This document shows positions 36,001 to 44,850 of a stretch of DNA of 54,119 nucleotides, one piece after another. The stretch comes from Calditrichota bacterium (GTDB lineage Bacteria > Electryoneota > Electryoneia > Electryoneales > Electryoneaceae): assembly GCA_018263585.1 (NCBI GenBank), contig JAANWZ010000057.1, positions 1 through 54,119 on the forward strand, in the 5' to 3' direction. The position numbers and the translations under genes are program-made. The notes under the pieces are model-generated. The model searched no databases. It had not been told where the DNA came from and worked only from the letters and a program-made list of their open reading frames with translations. Positions within the stretch are counted from its first letter, which is position 1. Each line of letters opens with the position of its first letter.

Positions 36001-38073
36001 CCACCGCCGGCGCAATCCGAGACCCCGCAGCCGGAGCAGACCGGCCCCGCGGCGGCCGCGACGAACGGCCTCCCGACACGCGACGAGCTCACCGAGCAGC
36101 TCGTCAGCCTGATCGCCGAACGCACCGGCTACCCGGAGGACATGCTCGATCTCGACGCGGACATGGAGGCCGACCTCGGGATCGATTCGATCAAGCGGGT
36201 CGAGGTGCTCGGCTCGCTGCAGAAATCGTTTCCCGAGGAGCTCGCGGAGAAGCTGCAGGATGAGCTCGAGCAGCTGACCCGCGTGAAGTCGATGAACCAG
36301 ATGGTGGACATCCTGATGAAGCTCGGCGAGAAGGCGGCCGAGATTCAGCAGCAGGACAGCGGGGGATCGACGGTAAACCCTAAGTCGGGAGGCGGGCAGC
36401 AGCCGCCGTCCGGTGAGCGTACGCCGGACACGCTCCCCGCCTCCGAGTCAACGAACGGCGGAGCGGCGGCCTCCGCTGGAACCGTCACCGCCGACGAGTT
36501 CGATTTCACCCGCGTCGAACGGATCGGGCGCTACCTGTTCGAGGCGGTGGAAGAGGACATTCCCGCGCGCGGCGAGCTCCCGCAGGGAGTCGTGCTCGTC
36601 ACCGAGGACGCGCACGGGATCGCGGCGAACACGATCAACTTCCTCGCCCAGGACGGGGTGAACACGGCGATGATCGAGCGGAAGGCGCTCGCCGACGACG
36701 ACACGCTCGCGGCGGCGGTGACGTCGCTGCGCGAACAGAACGGGCCGGTCGCATGCGTGCTCCATCTCGCCGGGCTCGGCGCGGGCGAGCTGCCGGACAC
36801 GCTCGCCGACTGGCGCGACGCCGCGCAGCTTCACGTGTACAGCCTGTTCCGTATCCTCCAGCTCGCCGGCGACGATTTGCGAGAGACCGCCGAGACCGCG
36901 GACGCGAAGGTGTTGGTCGCGTCCACGCTCGGCGGTTCGTTCGGCCGTCGCGGCGGCGAATCCGGGCTGCCCACGGCGGCGAGCGGGCTCGGCGTGCTGA
37001 AAACGATGATGATCGAGTGGCCGGGTGTGCGCGCGAAGGCGGTCGATTTCGACGGCTCCCTTTCGCCGCCGGCAGTCGCGAAACAGCTCGCGGAGGAACT
37101 GCTCGCGGAAGACGACCGGATCGAGGTCGGCTACCCCGGCGGCGCACGCACCGTATTCCGCGCCGTGGACACGCCGATCGACCTCGCGAACGGCTCCGAC
37201 ACGCTCCCGCCGTCCGCCGACTGGGTCGCGCTTGTCACCGGCGGCGCGCGCGGAATCACAGCCGAGCTCGCGCTCGACCTCGCGCGCAGCGGGATGACAC
37301 TGGTCCTCTGCGGCCGCAGCCCCGAGCCGGGCGAGGAGGACCCGCAGACCGCGGAACTGGCCGGTGACGCCGAGCTGCGCACGCATTTCCTCGCGACGGC
37401 GAAGCAGGCCGGGGAGAAGGTGAAACCGGTGGATATCGAGCGCAGGGTCAGGCGTGTAACCGGCGCGCGCGAGATCCGGCGCAACATCGAGCGCCTGCGT
37501 GCGGCCGGCGCGACCGTCGAATACGTGAGCGCCGACGTCACCGACGAGCACGCCGTACGCAGCCTGACCGCGGACATCTACCGGCGGCACGGCCGGATCG
37601 ACGCGCTGCTGCACGGCGCCGGGATCATCGAGGACAAGCTGATCGCGGACAAGCCGCTCGAACAGTTCCGGCGCGTGTTCGAAACGAAGGTGGACAGCAG
37701 CTTCCTGCTCGCGAAGCAGTTGCGCGGCGATGAGCTGAAGCTGGCGGTGTTCTTCACCTCGATGGCGGGCCGGTTCGGCAACCTCGGCCAGTCGGACTAC
37801 GCCGCCGCGAACGAGGCGGTGAACCGGTTCGCGTGGTTGCTCGACCGGAAATGGACGAACGCGCGCGTGCTCGCGATCAACTGGGGCCCGTGGATCAGCG
37901 GGATGGTCACCGATGAGCTGCGCCGGCAGTTCGAGGCGCGCGGGGTGACCCCGATCCCGCTCAAGGCCGGGCGCCTGTTCTTCCGCGACGAACTCGGCCA
38001 CGGGCGCAAAGGCGAGGTCGAGCTCGTCGCCGGCTCCGGAATCTGGTCCGAGCAGGAGATGGAAGGCGCGTAA
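30046..38073 (+). CDS. PUFA/polyketide megasynthase subunit 1: NMO-NMO-KS-AT-ACP-ACP-KR
   Basis: A 2675-aa iterative type I synthase. Residues 1-690: two nitronate-monooxygenase/enoyl-reductase-like FMN TIM barrels (KGHEGPGWVGGD and LYVQGGLG; then YPLVQGPMSR, GRECGGHIGP, FAGGIHD), the same fold as the PfaD enoyl reductase. KS from about 698: Cys886 in DAACASSLAS, His1021 in EAHGTGT, His1060 in LGHTKS. AT from about 1255: Ser1356 in AGHSIGEY. Then a ~200-residue Pro/Gln/Tyr linker with PPGYPPQ units; two near-identical ACPs (Ser1917 and Ser2048 in DLGIDSIKR); and KR (about 2390-2675) with VTGGARGITAELA and Tyr2585. This equals PfaA with an enoyl reductase fused in front. The ATG at 30046 has AGAAGGA 8 nt upstream; the GTG at 29983 lacks this. 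Product inferred to be a reduced or unsaturated acyl chain. Confidence 0.92.
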   Translation: MSSDRLDRITISPLGLRHPGIAVATAKAGFTGMLDCEFARDLDHGLAALDTLLARTEHARGRVGLRLHAGQIKPFAPLLKRLAERDHVLLLAGLDADTAAKAVKSLPKAKKRSLWFEIIDEERARALLETDVRADAWVMKGHEGPGWVGGDTTYILLQKLARLENRPPLYVQGGLGIHAAAACKVAGAAGVVLDDQLLLMPESPLPASWRPLFETLNGKEAVVFGERLTQAVRVLTRPGFKVIGELTAVADELEISGERGPKAHEAWRSAAMERIGWSEPGELAWPVGQGIGFAANYRDRYRSVGRLLHAFGGEIDEHIRIARETKPLAPDSPLAKSHGTKYPLVQGPMSRVSDRAEMSDMISREGALPLHALGTMPPDVVAELMDRSRELHGDRAWGVGFIGFVPQELYDAQFEQVIRAKPPFALIAGGRPDQAAKLEAHGISTYIHAPTPELLRMYYEAGARRFVFEGRECGGHIGPLCSFPLWESVIDVFLDIVPNGKEDEVHILFAGGIHDSLSSAVVSAIAAPLAQRGFRVGALMGTAYIFTKESVETGTITQLFQDEAIACRRTVNLEVGPGHANRACDTPFAQEFYALRRKLLKENRPGAEIREELDRIGLGRLVIATKGERYGPEGVSRVEEDEQRASGFYMIGQVTTLRDRPTTVRELHEEVCAGGVRRLEAIEVGRAKVSARPRQTPSDIAIVGIGSVLPHSEDADRFWENVLSRADVIDEVPQHRWDPEMYYDPDRNARDKSYAKWGGFVPEIAFNPIRYGIPPIALNSIEPMQIMALEIARRALADAGYEDGGFDRERTAVILGAAGSTGDFGLMIATRTTLERFVEIVPEETWERLPEWTEESFAGGLYNVIAGRVANRFNLGGMNFTVDAACASSLASVAMAVSELEDGRADLAISGGVDLQQHIMSYLCFSKTQALSGKGVARTFDRDADGIVISEGVTALVMKRLADAERDGDRIYAVIRGWGSSSDGRAKSLTAPHPRGQVLALRRAYEKAGIDPARVGLIEAHGTGTVAGDTAETETVLDLLGDSAEKKSVALGSVKAQLGHTKSDAGAAGILRAALALHHRVQPPHMNVERPIAPIANPDSPVFLPQQPRPWLRHPDFPRYAGVSAFGFGGTNFHLVLEEYAEAPAEAPAGANSRPLELYAFRAANEQGLLRSVKSVLRALEGGARPRPRDLAYSLALQADAARDKPALLAVVAANLEELGAALKRAVEALENGETPKLGPNAVFTLNARREPAKVAFLFPGQGSQYVDMAREAAIYFHDVRRALETADRFTRGAYPKLLSRYILPPSAWSEEEERQQRAELTDTHVAQPALGAVSIGMLDLIRRLGVEAEAVAGHSIGEYVALHAAGMLSREELFRLIETRGRTMAEAAADNPGTMAAVRLEREKLQPLIEPFDGVVIANHNAPHQSVLSGPVDAVKAAVEKLSGEGVTAKLINVAGAFHSALFEQSQAPLVEAIERAELGEPRTPVYANRDGKPYPADPEAIRKQLAGHLLSPVEFVATVERMIADGITLFVEVGPKNVLGTLVKQTLAGRDGVETVSLDQGGGLKGILRASAAIAAAGGTIRLAELHDGRDVKPLNLARLLETTKPEPLPPSAWLVSGGCSRPQGHPQHIVGKQPPLTKETADKKRMELMDRYKHEGTPDQRPQEGPGQQQPGQAPGPQQPADPMQAWQENMRRFQEMQQRLAGQMGGNQPQGAPGQPAQGAPQQQPQGYPPPQGYPPQGQGRYQPPHGYPPQSQPGYPPPPAYPPQYGYPGYPPPRPPYPYPPQAYGYPPRYPQPGYPPQQPGYPPQYGQGYPPPQPGYPPQQQAPQPPAQQQPPQPQQTASAPPQAQTPPPVQQQPAQPEPQAPAPQPEASLGLPGREELTAQLVGLIAERTGYPEDMLDLDADMEADLGIDSIKRVEVLGSLQKSFPEELAEKLQDELEQLTRVKTMNQMVDVLMKLGEKAEELIESGEVPPPAESGAASPPPAQSETPQPEQTGPAAAATNGLPTRDELTEQLVSLIAERTGYPEDMLDLDADMEADLGIDSIKRVEVLGSLQKSFPEELAEKLQDELEQLTRVKSMNQMVDILMKLGEKAAEIQQQDSGGSTVNPKSGGGQQPPSGERTPDTLPASESTNGGAAASAGTVTADEFDFTRVERIGRYLFEAVEEDIPARGELPQGVVLVTEDAHGIAANTINFLAQDGVNTAMIERKALADDDTLAAAVTSLREQNGPVACVLHLAGLGAGELPDTLADWRDAAQLHVYSLFRILQLAGDDLRETAETADAKVLVASTLGGSFGRRGGESGLPTAASGLGVLKTMMIEWPGVRAKAVDFDGSLSPPAVAKQLAEELLAEDDRIEVGYPGGARTVFRAVDTPIDLANGSDTLPPSADWVALVTGGARGITAELALDLARSGMTLVLCGRSPEPGEEDPQTAELAGDAELRTHFLATAKQAGEKVKPVDIERRVRRVTGAREIRRNIERLRAAGATVEYVSADVTDEHAVRSLTADIYRRHGRIDALLHGAGIIEDKLIADKPLEQFRRVFETKVDSSFLLAKQLRGDELKLAVFFTSMAGRFGNLGQSDYAAANEAVNRFAWLLDRKWTNARVLAINWGPWISGMVTDELRRQFEARGVTPIPLKAGRLFFRDELGHGRKGEVELVAGSGIWSEQEMEGA

Positions 38074-38096
38074 CTCGCGCGATGAATTGAGGATAC

Positions 38097-41000
38097 ATGC
38101 CTGACAGCAAGCGCACCAGCAACCGCGACCACGACGACATCGCGATCGTCGGGATGGCCGCGATGTTCCCGAAGGCGGACAGCCTCCGCCGATTCTGGCA
38201 GAACCTGATCGAGAAGGTGGACGGCGTCGAGGAGGGTGCGGACGACTGGGTGCTCCACTACTACGACCCGGACTCGATCGACCCGGCGCGCATCTACACG
38301 AAACGGGCCGGGTTCCTCGACCGCGAGATGAAGTTCGACCCGCTCGAGTTCGGGATCATGCCGAACATGGTGGACGGGACCACGCCCGACCACTTCGTCG
38401 CGCTGATGGTGTGCCGGGAGGCGCTGCGCGACGCCGGCTACCTCGACCGCGAGTTCAACCGGGAAGCGACGGGCGTGATCCTCGGCTACGGGCCGATGGC
38501 GAACCGCGGCAACATGAGCGCGTTCCAGCACGGGATGGTCGTGGACCAGACCGTGGACATGCTGCGCGATCTGCTCCCGGACGTGGACGATGCGCTGCTC
38601 GCCGAGTTCCGCGAGGACATCAAGAGCAACCTGCCGCCGTTGATCCCGGAGACCGTGCCCGGGGTCGTCGCGAACGTGCTCACCGGCCGTGTCGCGAACC
38701 GGCTCGACCTGATGGGCCCGAACTATGTGGTCGACGCGGCGTGCTCGTCCTCGCTCATCTCCATCGATTGCGCGATCAACGAGCTCCGCTCCGGCCGCAG
38801 CGAGATGATACTCGCGGGCGGGGTGAACGCGTCGTTGCCGCCGCAGATGCTGATGGTGTTCAGCCTGATCCAGGCGCTGTCGCGGGGCGAGGTGCGGCCG
38901 TTCGACAAACACGCCGAGGGCGTGCTGCTCGGCGAAGGCGCCGGCGTGCTCGCGCTCAAGCGGCTCGCGGACGCCGAACGCGACGGCGATCGTATCTACG
39001 CCGTGATCAAGGGGATGTCGCTCGCATCCGACGGCAAGTCGAAGGGCCTGCTCGCGCCGCGCTACGAGGGAGAAGTGCTCTCGATGCGGCGCGCATACGA
39101 CGAGACCGGGATCGACACAGACACGATCTCCTTGATCGAGGCGCACGGAACCGGGATCAAGCTCGGCGACGAGATCGAGATCGCGACGCTGAAGTCGATC
39201 TTCGGCAAACGCGGCGAGCAGGATCCGCAGGTCGCGCTCGGCGCGGTCAAGTCGATGATCGGCCACTCGCTGACCGCGGCGGGCGCGGCCGGCCTGATCA
39301 AGACCGCACTCGCGATCTACCACAGGGTGCTCCCGCCCACACTTTGCGACGAAGTCGACCCCGAGCTCGCCTTCGAGGAGACACCGTTCTACGTGAACAA
39401 CGAAACGCGCCCGTGGATTCACGACGAGAGCAAACCGCGCCGCGCGGGCGTGAACGCGTTCGGGTTCGGCGGGATCGACGGGCACGCGATCCTCGAGGAA
39501 TACCGCGGCCCGAACAACGAGCTCGACCGGCAGCTCGACCTCGCGTGGCCGTCCGAAATGCTCGTCTTCTCCGCCGATTCCGATGACGAACTGGCCGGGA
39601 AGCTGCGCGATGTGCTCGCCGTGCTCGAGGTCCCGAAGCAGATCCCGCTGCGCGACATCGGCTGGTCGCTCGTGAACCAGGCCGGCGGCGACCACGGCGC
39701 GAAACGGCTCGCCGTGCTCGCCGGGAACGCCGATGACGCGAAGCAGAAGCTGAACGAGGCGATCGACCGGCTCGGCAACGGCCGCGCGGAACGTGCGAGC
39801 GGCCGCAACGGGATCTACTACGGCGACTCCGTGCTCGCGGGCAAGGTCGCGTTCCTCTACCCCGGCCACGGCGGCCAGTACCTGAACATGTTCGCCGACC
39901 TCGCGCGCCATTTCCCATCCGTGCGCGCCTGGTTCGACCTGATGGACGAATTGCTGCTCGAGCTCGTTGGCATCCGTCCGAGCAATCTCGTGTTCCCGCC
40001 GCCGACAGGGTGGACGGAGCAGATGCGCGACGAGGCGTTACGGCAGTTGTTCACCTCCGACGTCAGCATCGCGGTGACGAACATCCCGGCGTACGCGATG
40101 GACGAACTGGTCCGCGAGAAATTCGGCTTGCAGCCGGATGTGATGATGGGCCACAGCACCGGAGAGATGAACGCGCTCTCCCTGTCCCGGTACTTCCGGA
40201 TGGGCTCGTCGCGCGAGGGCCTGATCGAATCCACGAAGATGCTCGCGGACGTGTTCATGGCCTACAAGGACGAGATCGCGAAGATGCCGAAGACCGCGCT
40301 GCTCACCGTCGGCGCGGCCGATCACGACAAGGTGGACAAGATCATCGCGGACTCGCAGGGCGAGCTCGAATACGCGCTCGACAACTGCCCGAACCAGGTT
40401 GTCGTGTTCGGCAGCGAGCAGGCGGTGATGAAGGCGCGCCCGCTGTTCGAAAAGGCGGGCGGGATCTGCGAGCGGATGCCGTTCGACCGCGCGTTTCACA
40501 CCCCCGCGTTCAAGGGCGTGACGAAAGCGCTCTACCACAAGTTCCCGGACAGGGCGTTCGGCAGGGGCGACGTCCCGCTGATGAGCTGCGTGAGCGGGAA
40601 GTACTACCCGGACGACGCGAAGACGGTGCGCCGCTGGGCGACGGACATGTGGTCGCAGCCGGTGCGGTTCCGCGAGTCCGTGCGCAGACTGTATCACGAC
40701 GGCGTGCGCGTGTTCGTCGAGGTCGGCCCGAACAGCACGCTGAGCGCGTTCGTCAACGACATCCTCGCCGGCGAGCAGCACCTCGCGGTCGCGTCGAACA
40801 GCGCACGCAAGGGCGGCGCGGAGCAGCTCGAGAGCATGCTCGCGCAACTGTTCGTGCATGGGAGGAACCCGCGCTTCGAGGGCCTCTACGAGCACCGCGA
40901 GGTGAACGAGGTTCCGCTCAAGGCGGATGAGATCGAGATCGAGCAGCCGCGGCCGACGAAACGGGTGCTCGTGCGCGATCCTGCCAGCCTCAAGCTCTCC

Positions 41001-44000
41001 GACTCGTTCCGCAAGCGGCTCCAGGACGAGTATCCGAACCGCGGTCTGAAACGCGCTCCGGCGCCGGAGCAGGCGCCCGGAGAGGGCCCGCCCGTCCGGC
41101 AACCGGCGCAGCCGGAGCGGCAGCAACCCGATCAGCAGCATCCGTGGCAGCCTCAGCCGGCGGCGTGGGGAAACGGGTACGGTGCGCCCGGCTACGACCC
41201 GAACATGCCCCCGGTCGATCCGTACGGGCGTCCGCTCGACGCGAACGGGATGCCCGCGCCGCCGCCGTGGGATCCGTACGCCCCGCCACCTTGGGACCCG
41301 TACGCTCAGCCGTGGGATCCGTACGCGCCGCAGGGGTTGGACCCGGCGACCGGCCAGCCGCTGCCGCCGTATGACCCGTGGGCCCCACCGTACGACCCGT
41401 ACGCGCCCTTGTGGGATCCGTACGCCCCACCGCCCTTTGCCCCTGACTTCAGTCAGGGATCGACCCCAGGGATGGATCCGACCCAGATCTCCCGTCCGTC
41501 AGGGAGTGAATCCCCCGGCCATGGATCCTTGACTGAAGTCAAGGGCAAGGGGGCAGGACCGTCGGGTGAGACCTTGACTGAAGTCAAGGGCAAGGGTGAA
41601 GACGGCGCTCCGGCGACCGCTGTCGAAAAGCAGGAGTTGATCGAAGAGCTGGAGGACAGCAGCGGTCCGGAGCCGCCGGATCACATGCTGAAGCGGTTCG
41701 ACGAGGAAGTCGCGCGCAACGCGCCGATGGACCCGCGACCGCAGGTGAGGGATCTGCCGTTCGCGCGCGCCTACCCGCTGCTCGGGAAGATCGTCGAACG
41801 CACGGCTGACGAGCTGCAGTGCGAGCGCCGGTTCGACGTTACCCGTGACCGCGTGCTCAAGTCACACGCGTTCGGCGGGCCGCCGTCACGGCGGCAGCGC
41901 AACCTGCGACCGATGGCGGTCGTCCCGTTCGTGATGAGCCTGGAGGCATGCGCCGAGGCCGCGGTCTGCCTGTTCGACGGCGGGAAGTTCGTGAAGTCGT
42001 ACGAGAACATCCGCGGTCACCGCTGGCTCGCGCTCCCGCGCGGCACGCTCGACGTCCAGATCAAGGCGCGCGCGCTGGAACAACGGGACGGCGGGGACGT
42101 GCTCGTGCGCACCGAAATCTACCAGTATCATACGAACCGCAAGGGGGAGACGAAACCGCACCTCACGTTCGAGGCGAACGTGGTCGTCGGCGAGCGCGAG
42201 CACGAACCGACCGTGCCGATGCCGTTTCATGTCACCCGGCCCAGGTACTCGCACATGACCACGGAGCTGCTGTACAACGACGGCATCTTCTACAGCATGC
42301 ACTACCCGGGCCGGTTTCACGGGCGCCATTTCCGCGCGATCCGTAACATCCGCCACTACAGCCCGCACACGATCGAGGTCGAGATCGAGGTGCCCGACTG
42401 GCGCGACCTGTTCAGCGACATCGAAGATCCGACCTTCCAGATGGACATGTTCGTGATGGACGCCGCGGTTCTCCAGGTCGGGTTCTGGTACACGGACACG
42501 TTCGCGATGGACACGAACGTGTTCCCGTTCCTGATTAAGCAGGCGAAAATCTTCGGCGGGCCGCCGAAACCGGGCACGAAACTGATCGGGCGCGCCGCGC
42601 TCCGACTCACCGGGATCGGCGACATCGAGCTCGACCGGAAGCCGTACTGCGAGTTCCTCGACCGGGACGGCAACGTGATCCACACGATGGACGAGGAATC
42701 GGAGGGGGGATTCGAGTTCCCGGACAACTACTACAAGGCCCGGCTCGTGCCGCCGCTCGCGTGCCTCGAGGGTTCGGTGGACGTGCTCGACGCGGAAACC
42801 GGCCGCGTCTATGCGCACCTCGTCGGCTGGCAGAACCGCGTGTTCGACATCCCGATCCGCTACGACAAGATCTCGCTGTTCCCGAAGTACTTCCTGATGA
42901 GCGACCGGTGGCTGCAGGATGAGACAGGGTACAACCTGCGCCGCAACGAGCCGTTCGAGGACGGCCTGCTCGAGGGCGCGTGGGGCGTGTGGGGCAGCAA
43001 GCTCGCGCACGGCATGCTCACCGACGCCGAGAAGGACCAGTACTACACGTTCGCCGAGGGCGACCCGCGCCGCGAGGACTGGCTGATGGGACGGATCGTC
43101 GCCAAGGACGCGCTCATCGAGTGGATCCTCGCGAACACCGACGAAGAACGCCTCTGCCCGATCGACATCGAAACGCGGATCGACGAGCACGGCAAACCGT
43201 ACGCGATCTGCGCCGTCAACCCGGCGATCGACCTGCCGGAAATCTCGCTCGCCCACTCGAACCGGTGGGCTGTCGCGGTCACGTCGAAGTCGGGCGGCCC
43301 GATCGGGATCGACTACGAGTGGTTCGACCGGTTCGATTACGACGACGTGCTCGACGGCGGGTTCCATCCGGACGACGCGATTCGAGTGCGTGAGCTTGAC
43401 AGCGGGCAGCACCCGAGCACCGTCGCCGCGCTCTGGTGCAGCAAGGAAGCGGCCGCGAAGGCGTTCGGAACCGGGATGGACCACGACCCGCGCAACTGGC
43501 GCGTCACCGAGTTCGACATGGACGCGGGTACGGCGACGATCGCCCGTGACGGCCGTTCCGCGATCGCCCGGTTCTGGTTCGACGGCGACCAGGTCGTCGC
43601 GATCTGCGAACTGAACCCGGACGAGCTGGACGAGGCACGAAAACACCGCCCGGGAGCAAAACCGGAGCCGCGCCCGTTGATGGAATCCGAACCCGGCGCC
43701 GGCAGTGAAATCGTCGGCGAACTACCGCTCGCCGGGGAGGAACCGGCCGCGGAGATCGACTGGGACGACCCCGATCGCGAACCGACCGAGCTCGAGCGCG
43801 ACCTGATCGAGCTGTGGGAGCACATCCTCAACGTCGATCACGTCGGCCTGCATGACGATTTTTTCGAGCTCGGGGGCGAATCGGTGCTCGCGGTGCGCCT
43901 GATCAGCCGCGTGGAAAAACTGATCGGCCGCTCGATTCCGGTCGCGAACTTCCTCAAGACACGCACGGTGGCGCAGATGGGGCAGATCCTCTCAGATGAG

Positions 44001-44834
44001 AACTGGACGCCGGACTGGTCGTCGCTCGTCCCGGTACGACTGGTCGAGGGGCGCACGCCGCTGTTCTTCGCGCACCCGGTCGGCGGCAACATCCTCCACT
44101 ACCGCGACCTGTTCGAACGCCTGCCCGCGGATCAGCCGATCTACGGGCTCCAGGCGCGCGGGCTCGACGGGGTCGAGGAGCCGTTCGACAATGTCACCGA
44201 GATGGCCGAATACTACCTGACCGCGATCCGTGCGGCGCAGGAGGAAGGGCCGTACATGCTGCTCGGGTTCTCCGGCGGCGGGTATCTCGCCTGGGAGATG
44301 GCGTGCCAGCTCCGCGACGCCGGCGAACAGGTCGCGCTGCTCGCGATGTTCGACACGTTCGGCCCCGGGTACTACTCGTTCGAGATCGGCGGGTCACGGC
44401 TGCCGCATCAGCTCGAGTCGCTGATCTGGAAACTGCAGCTCCACCTCGACACGTTGGCGACGCTCAACCTGAAGCACAAGCTGAACTACCTCACCCGCAA
44501 GTTCAAGCACGGCAACTGGCGCAACCGGACCGGGACCAGCGGCGCGGCGATCCGCAAGGTCGAGGACGTCACCTACGAAGCCGTGCTCAACTACAAGCCG
44601 CGGCCGTACGACGGCAAGGTCACCCTGTTCCGCGCGAGCCGGCAGCCGAAGTACTCCACCGGCGACCCGCTGCTCAACTGGGAGCCGTACGTCACCGGCG
44701 AGATCGAGCTGCACGAGATCTATGGCACGCACGGCCACCTCGTGGAAGTGCCGCACGTGGAAGAGCTCGCGAAATCGCTGAACGCCGTGCTCGAGACAAC
44801 CCACGCGCGCATCGCCGGCGCCGCGTACGCTTGA
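38097..44834 (+). CDS. Megasynthase subunit 2: KS-AT-DH-PPTase-carrier-thioesterase
   Basis: A 2245-aa partner, starting 23 nt after subunit 1. KS: Cys216 (DAACSSSLIS), His350, His390. AT (about 582-880): Ser687 in MGHSTGE. A linker (about 985-1210) is rich in WDPYAPP units and contains three palindromic repeats. A double-hotdog dehydratase-like domain (about 1214-1640) has His1257 (KSHAFGGPP) and Asp1455 (FVMDAAVLQ). PPTase (about 1665-1860): GIDYE (Asp1739, Glu1741) and WCSKEAAAK (Glu1784, Lys1788). Carrier domain: Ser1929 in ELGGESVLAV. Thioesterase: Ser2059 in GFSGGG, His near 2212. The pair thus carries its own carrier activation and chain release, as in enediyne PKSs (KS-AT-ACP-KR-DH-PPTase) plus an NRPS-like carrier-TE end. 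Product unknown. Confidence 0.9.
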   Translation: MPDSKRTSNRDHDDIAIVGMAAMFPKADSLRRFWQNLIEKVDGVEEGADDWVLHYYDPDSIDPARIYTKRAGFLDREMKFDPLEFGIMPNMVDGTTPDHFVALMVCREALRDAGYLDREFNREATGVILGYGPMANRGNMSAFQHGMVVDQTVDMLRDLLPDVDDALLAEFREDIKSNLPPLIPETVPGVVANVLTGRVANRLDLMGPNYVVDAACSSSLISIDCAINELRSGRSEMILAGGVNASLPPQMLMVFSLIQALSRGEVRPFDKHAEGVLLGEGAGVLALKRLADAERDGDRIYAVIKGMSLASDGKSKGLLAPRYEGEVLSMRRAYDETGIDTDTISLIEAHGTGIKLGDEIEIATLKSIFGKRGEQDPQVALGAVKSMIGHSLTAAGAAGLIKTALAIYHRVLPPTLCDEVDPELAFEETPFYVNNETRPWIHDESKPRRAGVNAFGFGGIDGHAILEEYRGPNNELDRQLDLAWPSEMLVFSADSDDELAGKLRDVLAVLEVPKQIPLRDIGWSLVNQAGGDHGAKRLAVLAGNADDAKQKLNEAIDRLGNGRAERASGRNGIYYGDSVLAGKVAFLYPGHGGQYLNMFADLARHFPSVRAWFDLMDELLLELVGIRPSNLVFPPPTGWTEQMRDEALRQLFTSDVSIAVTNIPAYAMDELVREKFGLQPDVMMGHSTGEMNALSLSRYFRMGSSREGLIESTKMLADVFMAYKDEIAKMPKTALLTVGAADHDKVDKIIADSQGELEYALDNCPNQVVVFGSEQAVMKARPLFEKAGGICERMPFDRAFHTPAFKGVTKALYHKFPDRAFGRGDVPLMSCVSGKYYPDDAKTVRRWATDMWSQPVRFRESVRRLYHDGVRVFVEVGPNSTLSAFVNDILAGEQHLAVASNSARKGGAEQLESMLAQLFVHGRNPRFEGLYEHREVNEVPLKADEIEIEQPRPTKRVLVRDPASLKLSDSFRKRLQDEYPNRGLKRAPAPEQAPGEGPPVRQPAQPERQQPDQQHPWQPQPAAWGNGYGAPGYDPNMPPVDPYGRPLDANGMPAPPPWDPYAPPPWDPYAQPWDPYAPQGLDPATGQPLPPYDPWAPPYDPYAPLWDPYAPPPFAPDFSQGSTPGMDPTQISRPSGSESPGHGSLTEVKGKGAGPSGETLTEVKGKGEDGAPATAVEKQELIEELEDSSGPEPPDHMLKRFDEEVARNAPMDPRPQVRDLPFARAYPLLGKIVERTADELQCERRFDVTRDRVLKSHAFGGPPSRRQRNLRPMAVVPFVMSLEACAEAAVCLFDGGKFVKSYENIRGHRWLALPRGTLDVQIKARALEQRDGGDVLVRTEIYQYHTNRKGETKPHLTFEANVVVGEREHEPTVPMPFHVTRPRYSHMTTELLYNDGIFYSMHYPGRFHGRHFRAIRNIRHYSPHTIEVEIEVPDWRDLFSDIEDPTFQMDMFVMDAAVLQVGFWYTDTFAMDTNVFPFLIKQAKIFGGPPKPGTKLIGRAALRLTGIGDIELDRKPYCEFLDRDGNVIHTMDEESEGGFEFPDNYYKARLVPPLACLEGSVDVLDAETGRVYAHLVGWQNRVFDIPIRYDKISLFPKYFLMSDRWLQDETGYNLRRNEPFEDGLLEGAWGVWGSKLAHGMLTDAEKDQYYTFAEGDPRREDWLMGRIVAKDALIEWILANTDEERLCPIDIETRIDEHGKPYAICAVNPAIDLPEISLAHSNRWAVAVTSKSGGPIGIDYEWFDRFDYDDVLDGGFHPDDAIRVRELDSGQHPSTVAALWCSKEAAAKAFGTGMDHDPRNWRVTEFDMDAGTATIARDGRSAIARFWFDGDQVVAICELNPDELDEARKHRPGAKPEPRPLMESEPGAGSEIVGELPLAGEEPAAEIDWDDPDREPTELERDLIELWEHILNVDHVGLHDDFFELGGESVLAVRLISRVEKLIGRSIPVANFLKTRTVAQMGQILSDENWTPDWSSLVPVRLVEGRTPLFFAHPVGGNILHYRDLFERLPADQPIYGLQARGLDGVEEPFDNVTEMAEYYLTAIRAAQEEGPYMLLGFSGGGYLAWEMACQLRDAGEQVALLAMFDTFGPGYYSFEIGGSRLPHQLESLIWKLQLHLDTLATLNLKHKLNYLTRKFKHGNWRNRTGTSGAAIRKVEDVTYEAVLNYKPRPYDGKVTLFRASRQPKYSTGDPLLNWEPYVTGEIELHEIYGTHGHLVEVPHVEELAKSLNAVLETTHARIAGAAYA
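41441..41590. repeat. Three palindromic repeats inside the megasynthase linker
   Basis: Copies at 41441-41458 (CCCTGACTTCAGTCAGGG), 41527-41545 and 41572-41590 (core CCTTGACTGAAGTCAAGG). The first is inverted relative to the other two and has compensatory changes in its arms. They are translated in frame: copies two and three give LTEVKGKG. They look like REP-type inserts tolerated in a disordered linker. Confidence 0.85.
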
Positions 44835-44850
44835 CGGTTCGGCCGGCGGC

